34,216 bases of DNA from an uncultured Lachnospiraceae bacterium (GTDB lineage Bacteria > Bacillota > Clostridia > Lachnospirales > Lachnospiraceae), in assembly GCA_947629545.1 (NCBI GenBank), contig CANREE010000023.1, positions 1 through 34,216 on the forward strand, in the 5' to 3' direction. The position numbers and the translations under genes were made by a program. Below, one piece after another: positions 17,732-25,000 of the stretch. Each line of letters opens with the position of its first letter. Positions within the stretch are counted from its first letter, which is position 1. The notes under the pieces are model-generated. The model was given only the letters and a program-made list of their open reading frames with translations, searched no databases and was not told where the DNA came from.

Positions 17732-18426
17732 TATAATTTACCTTCTCTTTTAAAACTGCAGTAGACATGGTCGCCGATCACCACATGGTCCAGAAGCTGA
17801 ATTCCCAGCAGGTTCCCGGCTTCCCTGATCCTCGCTGTCATCAGGCAATCCTGACGGCTGGGCGTCGGATCTCCGCTCGGATGGTTATGCACAAGAATTA
17901 CACCTGTAGCCCGGCATCGAAGCGCTTCAATAAAAATTTCGCGCGGGGAAATGATTGCCGCATTCGCAGTTCCCTTGGATATAAGCATATCCTTGATCAA
18001 TCGGTGTTTCATATCCAGAAACATGGCAAACAGCTGCTCCTGCTCCATGAGCCGCATATCTTCCATATAGTAGTTCACTACCTCCTCCGGAAGGTCGAAG
18101 GTCTGAATATGTGAGATTGCATGGCGTTTGCTGATTCGTCTGGACAGCTCACCGATACATAATAACTGGATCCCTTTTACGGTACCGATTCCATCCACGC
18201 CGGTCAGGTCCTGCAGTGACAAATGACTAAGTCCCAGAATACCGTCATTCGGATGACTGAGATCCAGAATCCGTCTGGCGGTCTCCAGAGAATTTTGTCC
18301 GCGGCTGCCGGTTCGAATGATGATGGAAAGAAGTTCCTCATCGCTCAACGCTTCCGGCCCCATCCGCACACAACGTTCATAAGGCCGCTTATCGGCCGGA
18401 ATTTCTTTCATTCTTCTGTTGTCCAT
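17731..18426 (-). CDS. radC: RadC/JAB-domain protein
   Basis: A 231-residue RadC homologue. A helix-hairpin-helix-like region (about 40-95, LTGVDGIGTVKG) precedes a JAMM metalloprotease-like domain with the zinc motif HNHPSGDPTPSRQD. A repair role, historically proposed, is disputed and its biochemical activity remains uncertain. The ATG at 18426 is chosen because GGAGG lies immediately upstream. A longer reading from 18498 would include that RBS. In many Firmicutes radC-mreB-mreC are contiguous; here radC directly contacts mreC. Confidence 0.94.
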   Translation of the reverse strand: MDNRRMKEIPADKRPYERCVRMGPEALSDEELLSIIIRTGSRGQNSLETARRILDLSHPNDGILGLSHLSLQDLTGVDGIGTVKGIQLLCIGELSRRISKRHAISHIQTFDLPEEVVNYYMEDMRLMEQEQLFAMFLDMKHRLIKDMLISKGTANAAIISPREIFIEALRCRATGVILVHNHPSGDPTPSRQDCLMTARIREAGNLLGIQLLDHVVIGDHVYCSFKREGKL

Positions 18427-18566
18427 AGTTCCTCCGATCTGCTCCTCCCCAGGTACGATGGCGGAAATGGACATGACATATATTGTATATTTTACCATAA
18501 ACCGGCATGATTGTATACAAAATTATGAGGGTTTATGAAAATGTAAGGATTTCGGCGAAGAGCAGC

Positions 18567-19853
18567 CTATAACCTCACGATCCCGGCGTCGCACAGGGCC
18601 TGCAGGGACTTTAAGATCCCGAATTTCGCGTGATACCAGGTCAGACCGCCCTGGAAAAACACCGTATACGGCGGCCTTATCGGCGCGTCGGCGCTCAGCT
18701 CGATGGACGAGCCCTGCACGAACGCCCCGGCGGCCATGATCACAGGCGAATCATATCCGGGCATGTCCCAGGGCTCCGGCTTCACATAGCTGTCCACAGG
18801 CGCCGCCGCCTGGATCCCCTCGCAGAAGGCGACGACCGCCTCCGGTTTTCCGAACGTGACCGCCTGAATGATGTCGTGACGCTCTTCCGTCCCGTTCGGA
18901 TGCACGGAAAATCCCAGCTTTTCATAGACGTTTGCCGCAAATATCGCTCCTTTCAGCGCCCCGGCCACCACGGTCGGCGCAAGGAAAAAGCCCTGGTAAA
19001 GCGACTGGTTAAGCCCAAGGCTCGCTCCCACTTCCCTCCCGAGCCCGGGCGCGCTCAGGCGGTAGGAAGCGCGGTCGATGCAGTCCCGCCGCCCCGCGAT
19101 ATAACCGCCGATGGGCGCCAGACCGCCGCCCGGATTCTTGATCAGGGAACCGACGATCATATCCGCGCCCACGTCGGTGGGCTCGATGGTCTCGACGAAT
19201 TCTCCGTAGCAATTGTCAACCATGCAGATCACGTCCGGTTTGATCTTCTTCACGAACGTGATCAACCGGCCGATCTGCTCTACCGAAAAGGTTGGCCGGG
19301 TCGCATAGCCTCTGGAGCGCTGGATCGTGACCAGCTTCGTCTTATCATTAACCGTTTTCGCGATATTTTCATAATCGAAGGTACCGTCCGGCAGCAGGTC
19401 CACCTGCCGGTAAGAAACGCCGTATTCGGCCAGGGAACCGACGGACGGACGGATGCCGATGACCTCCTCCAGCGTATCATAGGGGCCGCCTGCCGGAGAC
19501 AGAAGCTCATCGCCCGGCCGCAGATTACCGGAAAGCGCGATGTGGAGCGCGTGGGTCCCGCTCATGAGCTGGGGACGCACCAGGGCCGCTTCGGTATGGA
19601 AGCAGGACGCGTAGACCTGCTCCAGGGTGTCGCGGCCGATATCGTTATAGCCGTAGCCGGTGGTCGCCGCGAAATGGATATCGCTGACCCGGTTGTCCTG
19701 CATGGCCTTAAGGACCTTCAGCTGGTTATATTCGGCCCTGGCGTCAATGGCTTCAAAACGCGGCTTTAAGGCCGCCTCCACCGCCGCGGTGAAGCTCAGC
19801 ACATTTTCGCTGATACCGAGATTTCTGTATATATTGTCTAAATCGGAATGCAT
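18567..19853 (-). CDS. Methionine gamma-lyase family PLP enzyme
   Basis: A 428-residue fold-type-I PLP protein of the family annotated as methionine gamma-lyase or 'aluminum resistance protein' (YnbB-like). The Schiff-base lysine is Lys239 in GSLIKNPGGGLAP. VDNCYGEF is the cofactor Asp motif, and QLMSGTHALHIAL matches the substrate/phosphate-binding region. Length and motif order match the family. The reaction, probably C-S lyase on a sulfur amino acid, is not proven for most members. AAGGAG lies about 11 nt upstream. It lies 112 bp after miaA, a frequent neighbour in Clostridia. Its sequence is more GC-rich than the downstream mre genes. Confidence 0.92.
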   Translation of the reverse strand: MHSDLDNIYRNLGISENVLSFTAAVEAALKPRFEAIDARAEYNQLKVLKAMQDNRVSDIHFAATTGYGYNDIGRDTLEQVYASCFHTEAALVRPQLMSGTHALHIALSGNLRPGDELLSPAGGPYDTLEEVIGIRPSVGSLAEYGVSYRQVDLLPDGTFDYENIAKTVNDKTKLVTIQRSRGYATRPTFSVEQIGRLITFVKKIKPDVICMVDNCYGEFVETIEPTDVGADMIVGSLIKNPGGGLAPIGGYIAGRRDCIDRASYRLSAPGLGREVGASLGLNQSLYQGFFLAPTVVAGALKGAIFAANVYEKLGFSVHPNGTEERHDIIQAVTFGKPEAVVAFCEGIQAAAPVDSYVKPEPWDMPGYDSPVIMAAGAFVQGSSIELSADAPIRPPYTVFFQGGLTWYHAKFGILKSLQALCDAGIVRL

Positions 19854-19965
19854 GCTCTTATGTTCTCCTTGCTTTCTGCCTGTTGATTCTGTTTTCGCCT
19901 GCTTTATTTTCTGTGTCTGTTTTCACTGTTATCCGATATCCGGCCGCCGCACGGAACGGATTGAT

Positions 19966-20913
19966 CTACAGCATTTGCTTCTCATCCATTTCCTTTAGAA
20001 TGTGCTTAAGAACCTTCGCCCTGTCATTGTCAAAATCAGGCAGGTTCAGCCACCGCACGTCCCTCTCCCGCTTAAACCATGTGATCTGACGCTTGGCGAA
20101 ATGCCGGGTATCCCGCTTGATGATACGGATCGCTTCCTCCAGGGAATACTCTCCCTCCAGGTAAGCCAGAATCTCCTTATACCCGAGCCCCTGCATGGAG
20201 ACCATCTGGCGGTCACAGCCCATGGCGGCCAGCCGCCGGACCTCCTCCAGAAGCCCCTGTTCCATCATCATGTCCACCCGGCGGTCGATCCGCCCGTAAA
20301 GCGCGGCCCGGTCGGTATTAAGGACATAGTAGAGAAAGTTATAGGGGGACTTCTTTTCCCGTTGCTCTTCATTGTGGACGGAAATGGGTTCTCCGGTCTG
20401 CCGGTAGAATTCGATGGCGCGGATCGTCCGCTTGATATTGTTGGAATGGATCGCTTCTGCGGACGCCGGATCGATTTCCCTAAGCATTGCATGGAGATAT
20501 TCCGGTCCCCGTTCAGCCGCCAGCTGTTCAAGCTTACGCCGCAGCGCTATATCGCTGTCCTGTTCCGTAAAATCAATATCATAGAGAAGCGCCTGGATAT
20601 AGAAGCCGGTGCCGCCGGCCACAACCGGAATATGCCCCCGGCCGTAAATGCCGTTCAGAGCTTCCTTCGCCATCGTCTGGAATGTGACTACATTGAACTC
20701 TTCCGTCGGATCCAGCACATCGATCAGATGATGCGGGACGCCGTCCATTTCCCCCGGCGTCACTTTGGCGGAACCGATATCCATATGGCGGTAGACCTGC
20801 ATGGAGTCGGCGCTGACGATCTCCCCGCCGACGGCTTTGGCCAGACGGATCGATAGGTCAGTCTTCCCCACGGCCGTAGGACCCGTAAGTATGACAAGCG
20901 GCGGTCGGTTCAT
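19966..20913 (-). CDS. miaA: tRNA dimethylallyltransferase
   Basis: A 315-residue enzyme adding a dimethylallyl group to A37 of tRNAs that read UNN codons. P-loop GPTAVGKTDLS lies at the N-terminus. DSMQVYRHMDIGSAK, VPHHLIDV, PVVAGGTGFYIQALL and QTGEPIS are family signatures, and the C-terminal region has RDTRHFAKRQITWF. The ATG at 20913 gives the usual family N-terminus (NRPPLVILTG), with AGGAG about 12 nt upstream. A TTG at 20997 would add 28 unusual residues. Upstream lies the truncated metallo-hydrolase fragment. Confidence 0.96.
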   Translation of the reverse strand: MNRPPLVILTGPTAVGKTDLSIRLAKAVGGEIVSADSMQVYRHMDIGSAKVTPGEMDGVPHHLIDVLDPTEEFNVVTFQTMAKEALNGIYGRGHIPVVAGGTGFYIQALLYDIDFTEQDSDIALRRKLEQLAAERGPEYLHAMLREIDPASAEAIHSNNIKRTIRAIEFYRQTGEPISVHNEEQREKKSPYNFLYYVLNTDRAALYGRIDRRVDMMMEQGLLEEVRRLAAMGCDRQMVSMQGLGYKEILAYLEGEYSLEEAIRIIKRDTRHFAKRQITWFKRERDVRWLNLPDFDNDRAKVLKHILKEMDEKQML

Positions 20914-20989
20914 AAGCGATTCCTGCTCCTCTCTGCGATATGTCTCATTCAGGCCGCTGATCGCACTGTATATGCGCGGCAGTTTTTCA

Positions 20990-21303
20990 TCAGTCAAGCG
21001 AAATAACTTCCATATCGTCCGGCACGAAGAGATTTCCGTGATAATACTGCTTTCCCTCTGCCGTGTAAAGCTCTTTGCGGTTCCTGATATTTTTGTCCTC
21101 CGTATGGTAAAGGATCAGGTTCTTCACGCCCAGCCGCTCCGCCAGCTCGCAGGCGTCCTTGACCGTGGAGTGATTCTTCTTGTACGGATCAAAGATATCC
21201 GCCTGGGAATAGAGGCAGAACGCCTCATGGAGCAGCCAGTCGCTGCCGGCGGCGTAGGGCTCTTCATAGTCGCAGTATGGCTCGTCTCCGCAGCAGATGG
21301 TCG
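20990..21303 (-). pseudogene. 3' fragment of an MBL-fold metallo-hydrolase gene
   Basis: The minus strand encodes about 103 residues ending in the stop at 20990-20992. Readable pieces are TICCGDEPYCDYEEPY, SDWLLHEAFCLYSQADIF, HSTVKDACELAERLG, NLILYHTEDKNIRNRKELY and NLFVPDDMEVISLD. This pattern (GDEPY, LLHEAFC, HSTVKDAC, LYHTED) matches the C-terminal third of metallo-beta-lactamase-fold/RNase Z-like hydrolases found beside miaA. The N-terminal two thirds, including the HxHxDH metal motif, is missing. Upstream in frame there is a stop at about 21310-21312, with unrelated structured DNA beyond. It is interpreted as a truncated, probably non-functional gene. Confidence 0.82.
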
Positions 21304-21311
21304 ATGTTCTT

Positions 21312-21538
21312 CAACCGTATTCCTCCTCGCTTCCTCTGTCCGCATGCGGTATCGCTTGTCTGCATCGCGTGGAAAAGTGGAGCTGCTTTACGCCGCTCCA
21401 CTACATACAATACCATGTCCTCCGGACATGCTCCCTCCGGGGGAGGCGCACGGTTCGGTCCGGTGTTTTGTCCTCACTTCGTTCGGACACCGAACCGGTG
21501 CGGCTATAATCTCTGACGAGATTATAGCTTATTCTTCT
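21312..21538 (-). other. Stem-loop-rich element, possible remnant of a mobile/structured RNA
   Basis: Successive inverted repeats on the minus strand: 21513-21538 (11-bp perfect stem, 4-nt loop), about 21447-21512 (CGCAC + GGTTCGGT arms enclosing a GTCC/GGAC hairpin), 21431-21445, 21414-21430 (7-bp stem) and 21377-21401 (7-bp stem). They are followed by AGGAGGA (21321-21327) and a TTG start at 21312-21314. That start reads out of frame into the metallo-hydrolase fragment. GTGCGCC at the base of the second hairpin resembles a group II intron 5' end. An RNA placed before an ORF start also recalls retron or omega-RNA layouts. Identity is unresolved. Confidence 0.5.
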
Positions 21539-21590
21539 GGTAAAATCAAGAAAGAAGTGAAATTTTAGCCACCGGAATATGCCGGCTTCT

Positions 21591-22379
21591 TTATGCCTGT
21601 TTCTCATTCCAGCAGGTCCGGACCGCATACCAGATCACCGCCGCGGAAATCACGACAAGTGCCAACTCCACAGCCAGTGTGGGAAGGAGACCGGCAGCCA
21701 GCACCGTCAGGAAATCCACCAGAAAATGGATTCCGTAAGCCAATATGAGGCAGTTCTTTCGTCCGTCCTTCACCGCGCGGAACACGAAAAGAGACAGGCC
21801 GATCTGCAGCGCCAGAGCTGAGACACGTTCCAGACCGCCCATATAGAACATATAGGGCGGCGTCTGCCACAGCGCCTTCAGCTGTTCAAAGGTAAGCTGG
21901 GCCGTTGCCGTATCCAGCTGCGCCATGACCGCAGAAATGCCGCCGCTATTGATCATTACCGATGTGGTCAGATTATTGATGGAAACCATGCCCATCAGCA
22001 TGATCGCTTCGACGCCGCCGTGGCCCACGCCGTACATCAGGGCATTTTCACGGTTCAGCCCGTTCTTCATGAAACGCCGCATGGCGATATAGCGACCCGT
22101 TTCCTCAAAAAGCGCCGCAGCCGCACCGCCGTACAGCGCGTAAAGGAACGTGTTGGAAGTCAGTGCCGTCCCGGCGACAGAAAAGACGACCGAGTGCAGG
22201 ATCTGCTCCAGGATCATTGCGAAGAAAAGAAATGCCCCCGCGCCTACAAACAGTGCCTGGACCTGCGCCTTAAGCTTCCGTCTGACCATAATCGCCAGTA
22301 TGACCGGCAGCCCCGTTGAAACGATCAGCGAAAACACCATTCCGGCCATGCTGGCCGTTGAAACCGTTCCCCATTCCAT
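21591..22379 (-). CDS. YhfC-family intramembrane metalloprotease
   Basis: A 262-residue polytopic membrane protein with about seven hydrophobic segments. EETGRYIAMR (about residue 98), GVGHGGVEAIM and the late GIHFLVDF motif are the conserved Glu and His positions of the YhfC/PrsW-like intramembrane metalloprotease superfamily. Substrates are unknown for this family. The RBS AGGAGG is about 13 nt from the ATG. It is downstream of an SdpR-like repressor and a 41-codon remnant, so it is probably controlled by that repressor. The final residues run into the structured element at 21,300-21,540. Confidence 0.85.
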   Translation of the reverse strand: MEWGTVSTASMAGMVFSLIVSTGLPVILAIMVRRKLKAQVQALFVGAGAFLFFAMILEQILHSVVFSVAGTALTSNTFLYALYGGAAAALFEETGRYIAMRRFMKNGLNRENALMYGVGHGGVEAIMLMGMVSINNLTTSVMINSGGISAVMAQLDTATAQLTFEQLKALWQTPPYMFYMGGLERVSALALQIGLSLFVFRAVKDGRKNCLILAYGIHFLVDFLTVLAAGLLPTLAVELALVVISAAVIWYAVRTCWNEKQA

Positions 22380-22429
22380 AATTTGTTCATTCCCTCCTCA
22401 TTTTCGTTGTTTTGTAATTTGTTTTTCGA

Positions 22430-22555
22430 TCAATCCGAGATCTCAGCCGTCAGCCGGTCATAGATCGCCTGTGTCTCTGCTTCATTCTTTCTGTTTAAGA
22501 CAAGTATTTCGCCGCCTGCTTCGATTACAAATCCTCTTCCGGACGACGCATTCAT
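22430..22555 (-). CDS. 41-codon ORF coupled to the repressor, likely remnant of an SdpI/PH-like gene
   Basis: The ATG at 22553-22555 overlaps the repressor stop as ATGA, a strong sign of translational coupling. The 41 residues include RGFVIEAGGEILVLNRKNE and TQAIYDRL. To my eye they resemble the C-terminal strand and helix of the PH-like domain found in SdpI-type immunity proteins encoded after SdpR repressors. No membrane segments remain, which suggests a large internal deletion leaving the start and tail. A genuine small protein is the alternative. Confidence 0.5.
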   Translation of the reverse strand: MNASSGRGFVIEAGGEILVLNRKNEAETQAIYDRLTAEISD

Positions 22556-22854
22556 TCCTCCTTTGCAGGTCCAAGCTTCATGACACAGCCGCTCTCTTCC
22601 GTCAGATCCGTGATCCAGAGCATGATCTCCTCCAGAACCGACACATTCAGTTCATAGAAAATGTACTTGCCCTCCCGCTGGTCCCGGATCAGATCCGCGT
22701 CCTTTAAGACCGACAGATGCCTGGAAACGGACGCGCCGCTGACCGGAAAATGTTCCGCGATCTCGCCTGCGGACATCCGGCCCGGCTTCAGGAGATTTAA
22801 GATCTCGCGCCGGGTCGGATCCGCCAGCGCCCTTAGTGTATCCTGCATTCCCAT
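22552..22854 (-). CDS. ArsR/SdpR-family autorepressor
   Basis: A 100-residue winged-helix regulator. It reads LRALADPTRREILNLLK, SAGEIAEHFPVSGASVSRHL (recognition helix), and KDADLIRDQREGKYIFYELN (wing), closely patterned on Bacillus SdpR. In that family the repressor controls its own operon with an immunity/signalling membrane protein. No CxC metal-binding motif of ArsR metal sensors is seen in the alpha-3 region. GGAGG lies 9 nt before the ATG. The operator palindrome and promoter lie immediately upstream. It is coupled by ATGA to the 41-codon remnant and then followed by the YhfC protease gene. Confidence 0.92.
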   Translation of the reverse strand: MGMQDTLRALADPTRREILNLLKPGRMSAGEIAEHFPVSGASVSRHLSVLKDADLIRDQREGKYIFYELNVSVLEEIMLWITDLTEESGCVMKLGPAKEE

Positions 22855-22870
22855 GAGAATCCGCCTCCAT

Positions 22871-22897
22871 ATTTAACATTTAACTTAAATGTTAAAT
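22871..22897. promoter_or_regulatory. 27-bp palindromic operator of the SdpR-like repressor
   Basis: ATTTAACATTT and its exact reverse complement flank AACTT; only the centre base breaks the palindrome across 27 bp. It lies between the -10 element (22900-22905) and the RBS, covering the expected transcription start, which is ideal for autorepression. Confidence 0.82.
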
Positions 22898-22899
22898 GT

Positions 22900-22928
22900 A
22901 ATATAACACATGACGCGGATAATGTCAA
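22900..22928 (-). promoter_or_regulatory. Promoter of the SdpR-like operon
   Basis: Consensus TTGACA (-35), a 17-nt spacer and TATATT (-10) on the minus strand, directly upstream of the 27-bp palindrome. Confidence 0.82.
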
Positions 22929-22995
22929 CATCTCTTTTATTTCCGGACAAAATAAACTGTTTGCGGTACGGATTCTGCGGCATAAAGCGCAGAAA

Positions 22996-23034
22996 GCCGC
23001 TGCTCAGCAGACATGGGATCTGCTTCGCAGCGGC
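22996..23034 (-). terminator. Probable terminator downstream of the anti-sigma gene
   Basis: Stem GCCGCTGC/GCAGCGGC plus inner AGCAGA/TCTGCT, with a symmetric 2x2 internal loop and a 7-nt apical loop. The minus-strand tail TTTCTGCGCTTT is only moderately T-rich. It lies 54 bp after the anti-sigma stop. Confidence 0.6.
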
Positions 23035-23043
23035 GCATTTATG

Positions 23044-23074
23044 TTTTCATGCAGGCAGGGCGACGGTGACGCTC
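23044..23074. repeat. Decayed third copy of a 31-bp repeat found in the anti-sigma gene
   Basis: About 27 of 31 positions match the copy at 24183-24213. It lies outside the reading frame, 14 bp beyond the stop at 23088. Confidence 0.6.
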
Positions 23075-23087
23075 CTATCATATTCCG

Positions 23088-24320
23088 TCATTTCAGCGGA
23101 ATGATATAATAACTGTTCTCTCCCCGCGGTTTCCCCGCTTCATCCGGGTTCGGCAGGACCAGCGCGTCCACCTGCGCCAGATCGACGATCTGTTCGAATG
23201 GATGCATGATCCGGTATTCCGTCTTCGTATCATCCGTAAAGGAGCCGCCACCGCCGTCCGAAAGGAACGGAAGCATGGTGCCGTCCTTAAACCGAAGGCC
23301 GCAGGGATACGTCAGCTCCGAGACAAATTCCGGATCGGTTCCGTCCGGAACCGACAGCAGCGCGCGGATCGACACCGGCGATATTTCCAGTTCCTTTACC
23401 GTAATCCCGGTCTCTCCGATGGGGACCGCGGCGGTAAATGTCCGGTAGGCGTCGCTGCCGGAAAGCGGAATGGTAAAGTCCCAGCTTCCCTCCGCAAGCT
23501 TACAGAATGTTCCCTGATCGATGGTTCCCAGATCGTGAAATGTGATATGGAGTTCCCGGCCCAGAAAGCTGTCGTCCGTATCTGCCGATATCTGGAAAAT
23601 GTACTCCATTGTACCGTTTTCATCCGCATACCGCGGCACCAATGGGCCGTCCGGAACCGTCCCGTCCTCGTAGACCGGGTGGCCGCTGCCGTCGGAAACG
23701 ATTCCGTCGTAGAAGCTGTGGCAGGCGTTGAACCAGCTGGTCCGGCCGTTTAGATCGTCGCCGAACCCGTGAAGATCCACGTTATCAAAGCCCGGCTCCG
23801 CTCCATCCGGAAGCGCGAACCCGTCCACCGTGAAGGAGACCCACACGCAGTCACCGGCAGCGACGGTTGTGTGCGGCGCGATGGTAACGCCGTTTACCGT
23901 GACCGGCGCGATCTTCTGTATCGCCGGGTTTTCTTCTGTTGTGTCGGGACCGGTTCCTGCCGCGGCGCTTTCGGAAAACACAACAGCCATCCCCTGCTCC
24001 GCCAGTTCTTTCTGCTGCTCAGGCGATGCCTTCAGGGCGCCGCTCATTCCGCGGCCCCAGTAGGTGTAGGCCGCAGCGGCCGCTGTGATCACTCCTGCCG
24101 CCAAAAGCACCGCGCACGCCGCCGCTGCCGCCGTACGATGATATTTCCATGCGGGCAGGGCGCCGGTGGCACGCTTCCTGTATTTCCATGCGGGAAGGGC
24201 GCCGGTGACGCTCTGCTCGGATGTCTCCCGGATCTGCTGGAATGCCGCGTTCATTTTCTCATTTACCACGTCCGGAAGCTCTGTTTCTTCTCTGAACACA
24301 TAGAATTCTCTGTTTTTCAT
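23088..24320 (-). CDS. DUF4179-type anti-sigma factor
   Basis: A 410-residue bitopic protein. The cytoplasmic N-terminus (about 1-70) begins with the typical REETELPDVVNEKMNAAFQQ pattern, which binds the sigma factor. One transmembrane segment follows (about 69-88, AAAACAVLLAAGVITAAAAA). Immediately outside lies GRGMSGALKASPEQQKELAE, the DUF4179 hallmark, and then a large beta-rich extracytoplasmic domain. The gene sits 43 bp after an ECF-type sigma gene and probably holds that sigma inactive until an envelope signal. A 13-residue tandem duplication (ATGALPAWKY twice) lies just before the membrane segment. GAGGAG precedes the ATG. Confidence 0.87.
   Translation of the reverse strand: MKNREFYVFREETELPDVVNEKMNAAFQQIRETSEQSVTGALPAWKYRKRATGALPAWKYHRTAAAAACAVLLAAGVITAAAAAYTYWGRGMSGALKASPEQQKELAEQGMAVVFSESAAAGTGPDTTEENPAIQKIAPVTVNGVTIAPHTTVAAGDCVWVSFTVDGFALPDGAEPGFDNVDLHGFGDDLNGRTSWFNACHSFYDGIVSDGSGHPVYEDGTVPDGPLVPRYADENGTMEYIFQISADTDDSFLGRELHITFHDLGTIDQGTFCKLAEGSWDFTIPLSGSDAYRTFTAAVPIGETGITVKELEISPVSIRALLSVPDGTDPEFVSELTYPCGLRFKDGTMLPFLSDGGGGSFTDDTKTEYRIMHPFEQIVDLAQVDALVLPNPDEAGKPRGENSYYIIPLK
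24144..24213. repeat. Tandem 39-bp duplication inside the anti-sigma gene
   Basis: TTTCCATGCGGG...GGGCGCCGGTG starts at 24144 and again at 24183. The period is 39 bp, encoding two TGALPAWKY units in the cytoplasmic juxtamembrane segment. Confidence 0.85.
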
Positions 24321-24363
24321 CCTGTATCTCCTCTTCGTAAGATTGTGTCGGTCATTTCTCCGT

Positions 24364-24903
24364 TTACTCCCCGTCCCGGTAATACCTCGCCAGCTTCTCC
24401 CGGCCGCGCTGAAGCCGCGTCTGGACCGTACTTTTCGGGATCCGCAGGATCTGGGCGATCTCGTCGGTCCGATAGCCCTCCGCGTAGAAGAGAACCATTA
24501 TGACCCGGTATTTCTCATCGAGAGTCGCCAGCGCTTCCTTCAGTTCCAGATTGTAATGATCTTCCTCCGCCGGCTCCGGCATCTCCTCAATGTCCGCGTA
24601 GCGACGCCTCTCATCCCGCAGATCATAGCATTTGCGGATCAGGATCCGGGTCATCCAGGTGCCGAAATACCGGTCATCCCGAAGCGAATGCATCTTCTCC
24701 CAGCAGGTCAGGATCGTATCCTGGATCGCGTCGGCCGCGTCCTCGTCATTTAAGAGAATCGCCAGCGCGACTCGGTACATTTGCTTCGCGTGAAGCTGCA
24801 TCAGGCTGACGAACGCGTCAGGATCCCGGCTTTTCGCGCGGGCAACGAGCTGACGGCCGGGGCCGTTCTTCTCTGTATTCGGGTGAATCTCTGTTGTCTC
24901 CAT
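24364..24903 (-). CDS. ECF-type RNA polymerase sigma factor
   Basis: A 179-residue sigma-70-family protein with only regions 2 and 4. Region 2 covers about 30-95: YRVALAILLNDEDAADAIQDT, CWEKMHSLRDDRYFGTWMTRI. Region 4 covers about 120-175: LDEKYRVIMVLFYAEGY, DEIAQILRIPKSTVQTRLQRG. Such factors redirect RNA polymerase to envelope- or stress-response promoters. The linker is acidic (DIEEMPEPAEED). Cotranscription with the DUF4179 protein downstream indicates a sigma/anti-sigma pair. AGGAAAAG precedes the ATG. The 261-bp upstream gap contains a 12-bp palindrome. Confidence 0.95.
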   Translation of the reverse strand: METTEIHPNTEKNGPGRQLVARAKSRDPDAFVSLMQLHAKQMYRVALAILLNDEDAADAIQDTILTCWEKMHSLRDDRYFGTWMTRILIRKCYDLRDERRRYADIEEMPEPAEEDHYNLELKEALATLDEKYRVIMVLFYAEGYRTDEIAQILRIPKSTVQTRLQRGREKLARYYRDGE

Positions 24904-25000
24904 AGGCTCTTTTCCTGTGCCTTTCTGTCTGATTTGCAGTGCGGCAGATATAACTTTCCGTGCCGCTGCGCCTGTGACTTATTATGCTGCATTTTCTTTC

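Noticed and set aside
18499-18566. Possible promoter upstream of radC
   Set aside because: Several TATA-like hexamers (TAAAAT, TACAAT) occur but none pairs with a good -35 at the right distance.
18630-19769. Long plus-strand open frame (379 codons)
   Set aside because: It is the reverse-complement shadow of the methionine gamma-lyase family gene, whose GC-rich codons suppress stops. The translation has no recognisable motifs.
20002-20856. Plus-strand 284-codon frame
   Set aside because: Antisense of miaA, which has complete family motifs on the minus strand.
21401-21628. 75-codon minus-strand frame through the stem-loop region
   Set aside because: It runs across hairpins and overlaps the end of the YhfC gene. 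The sequence is better explained as structured non-coding DNA.
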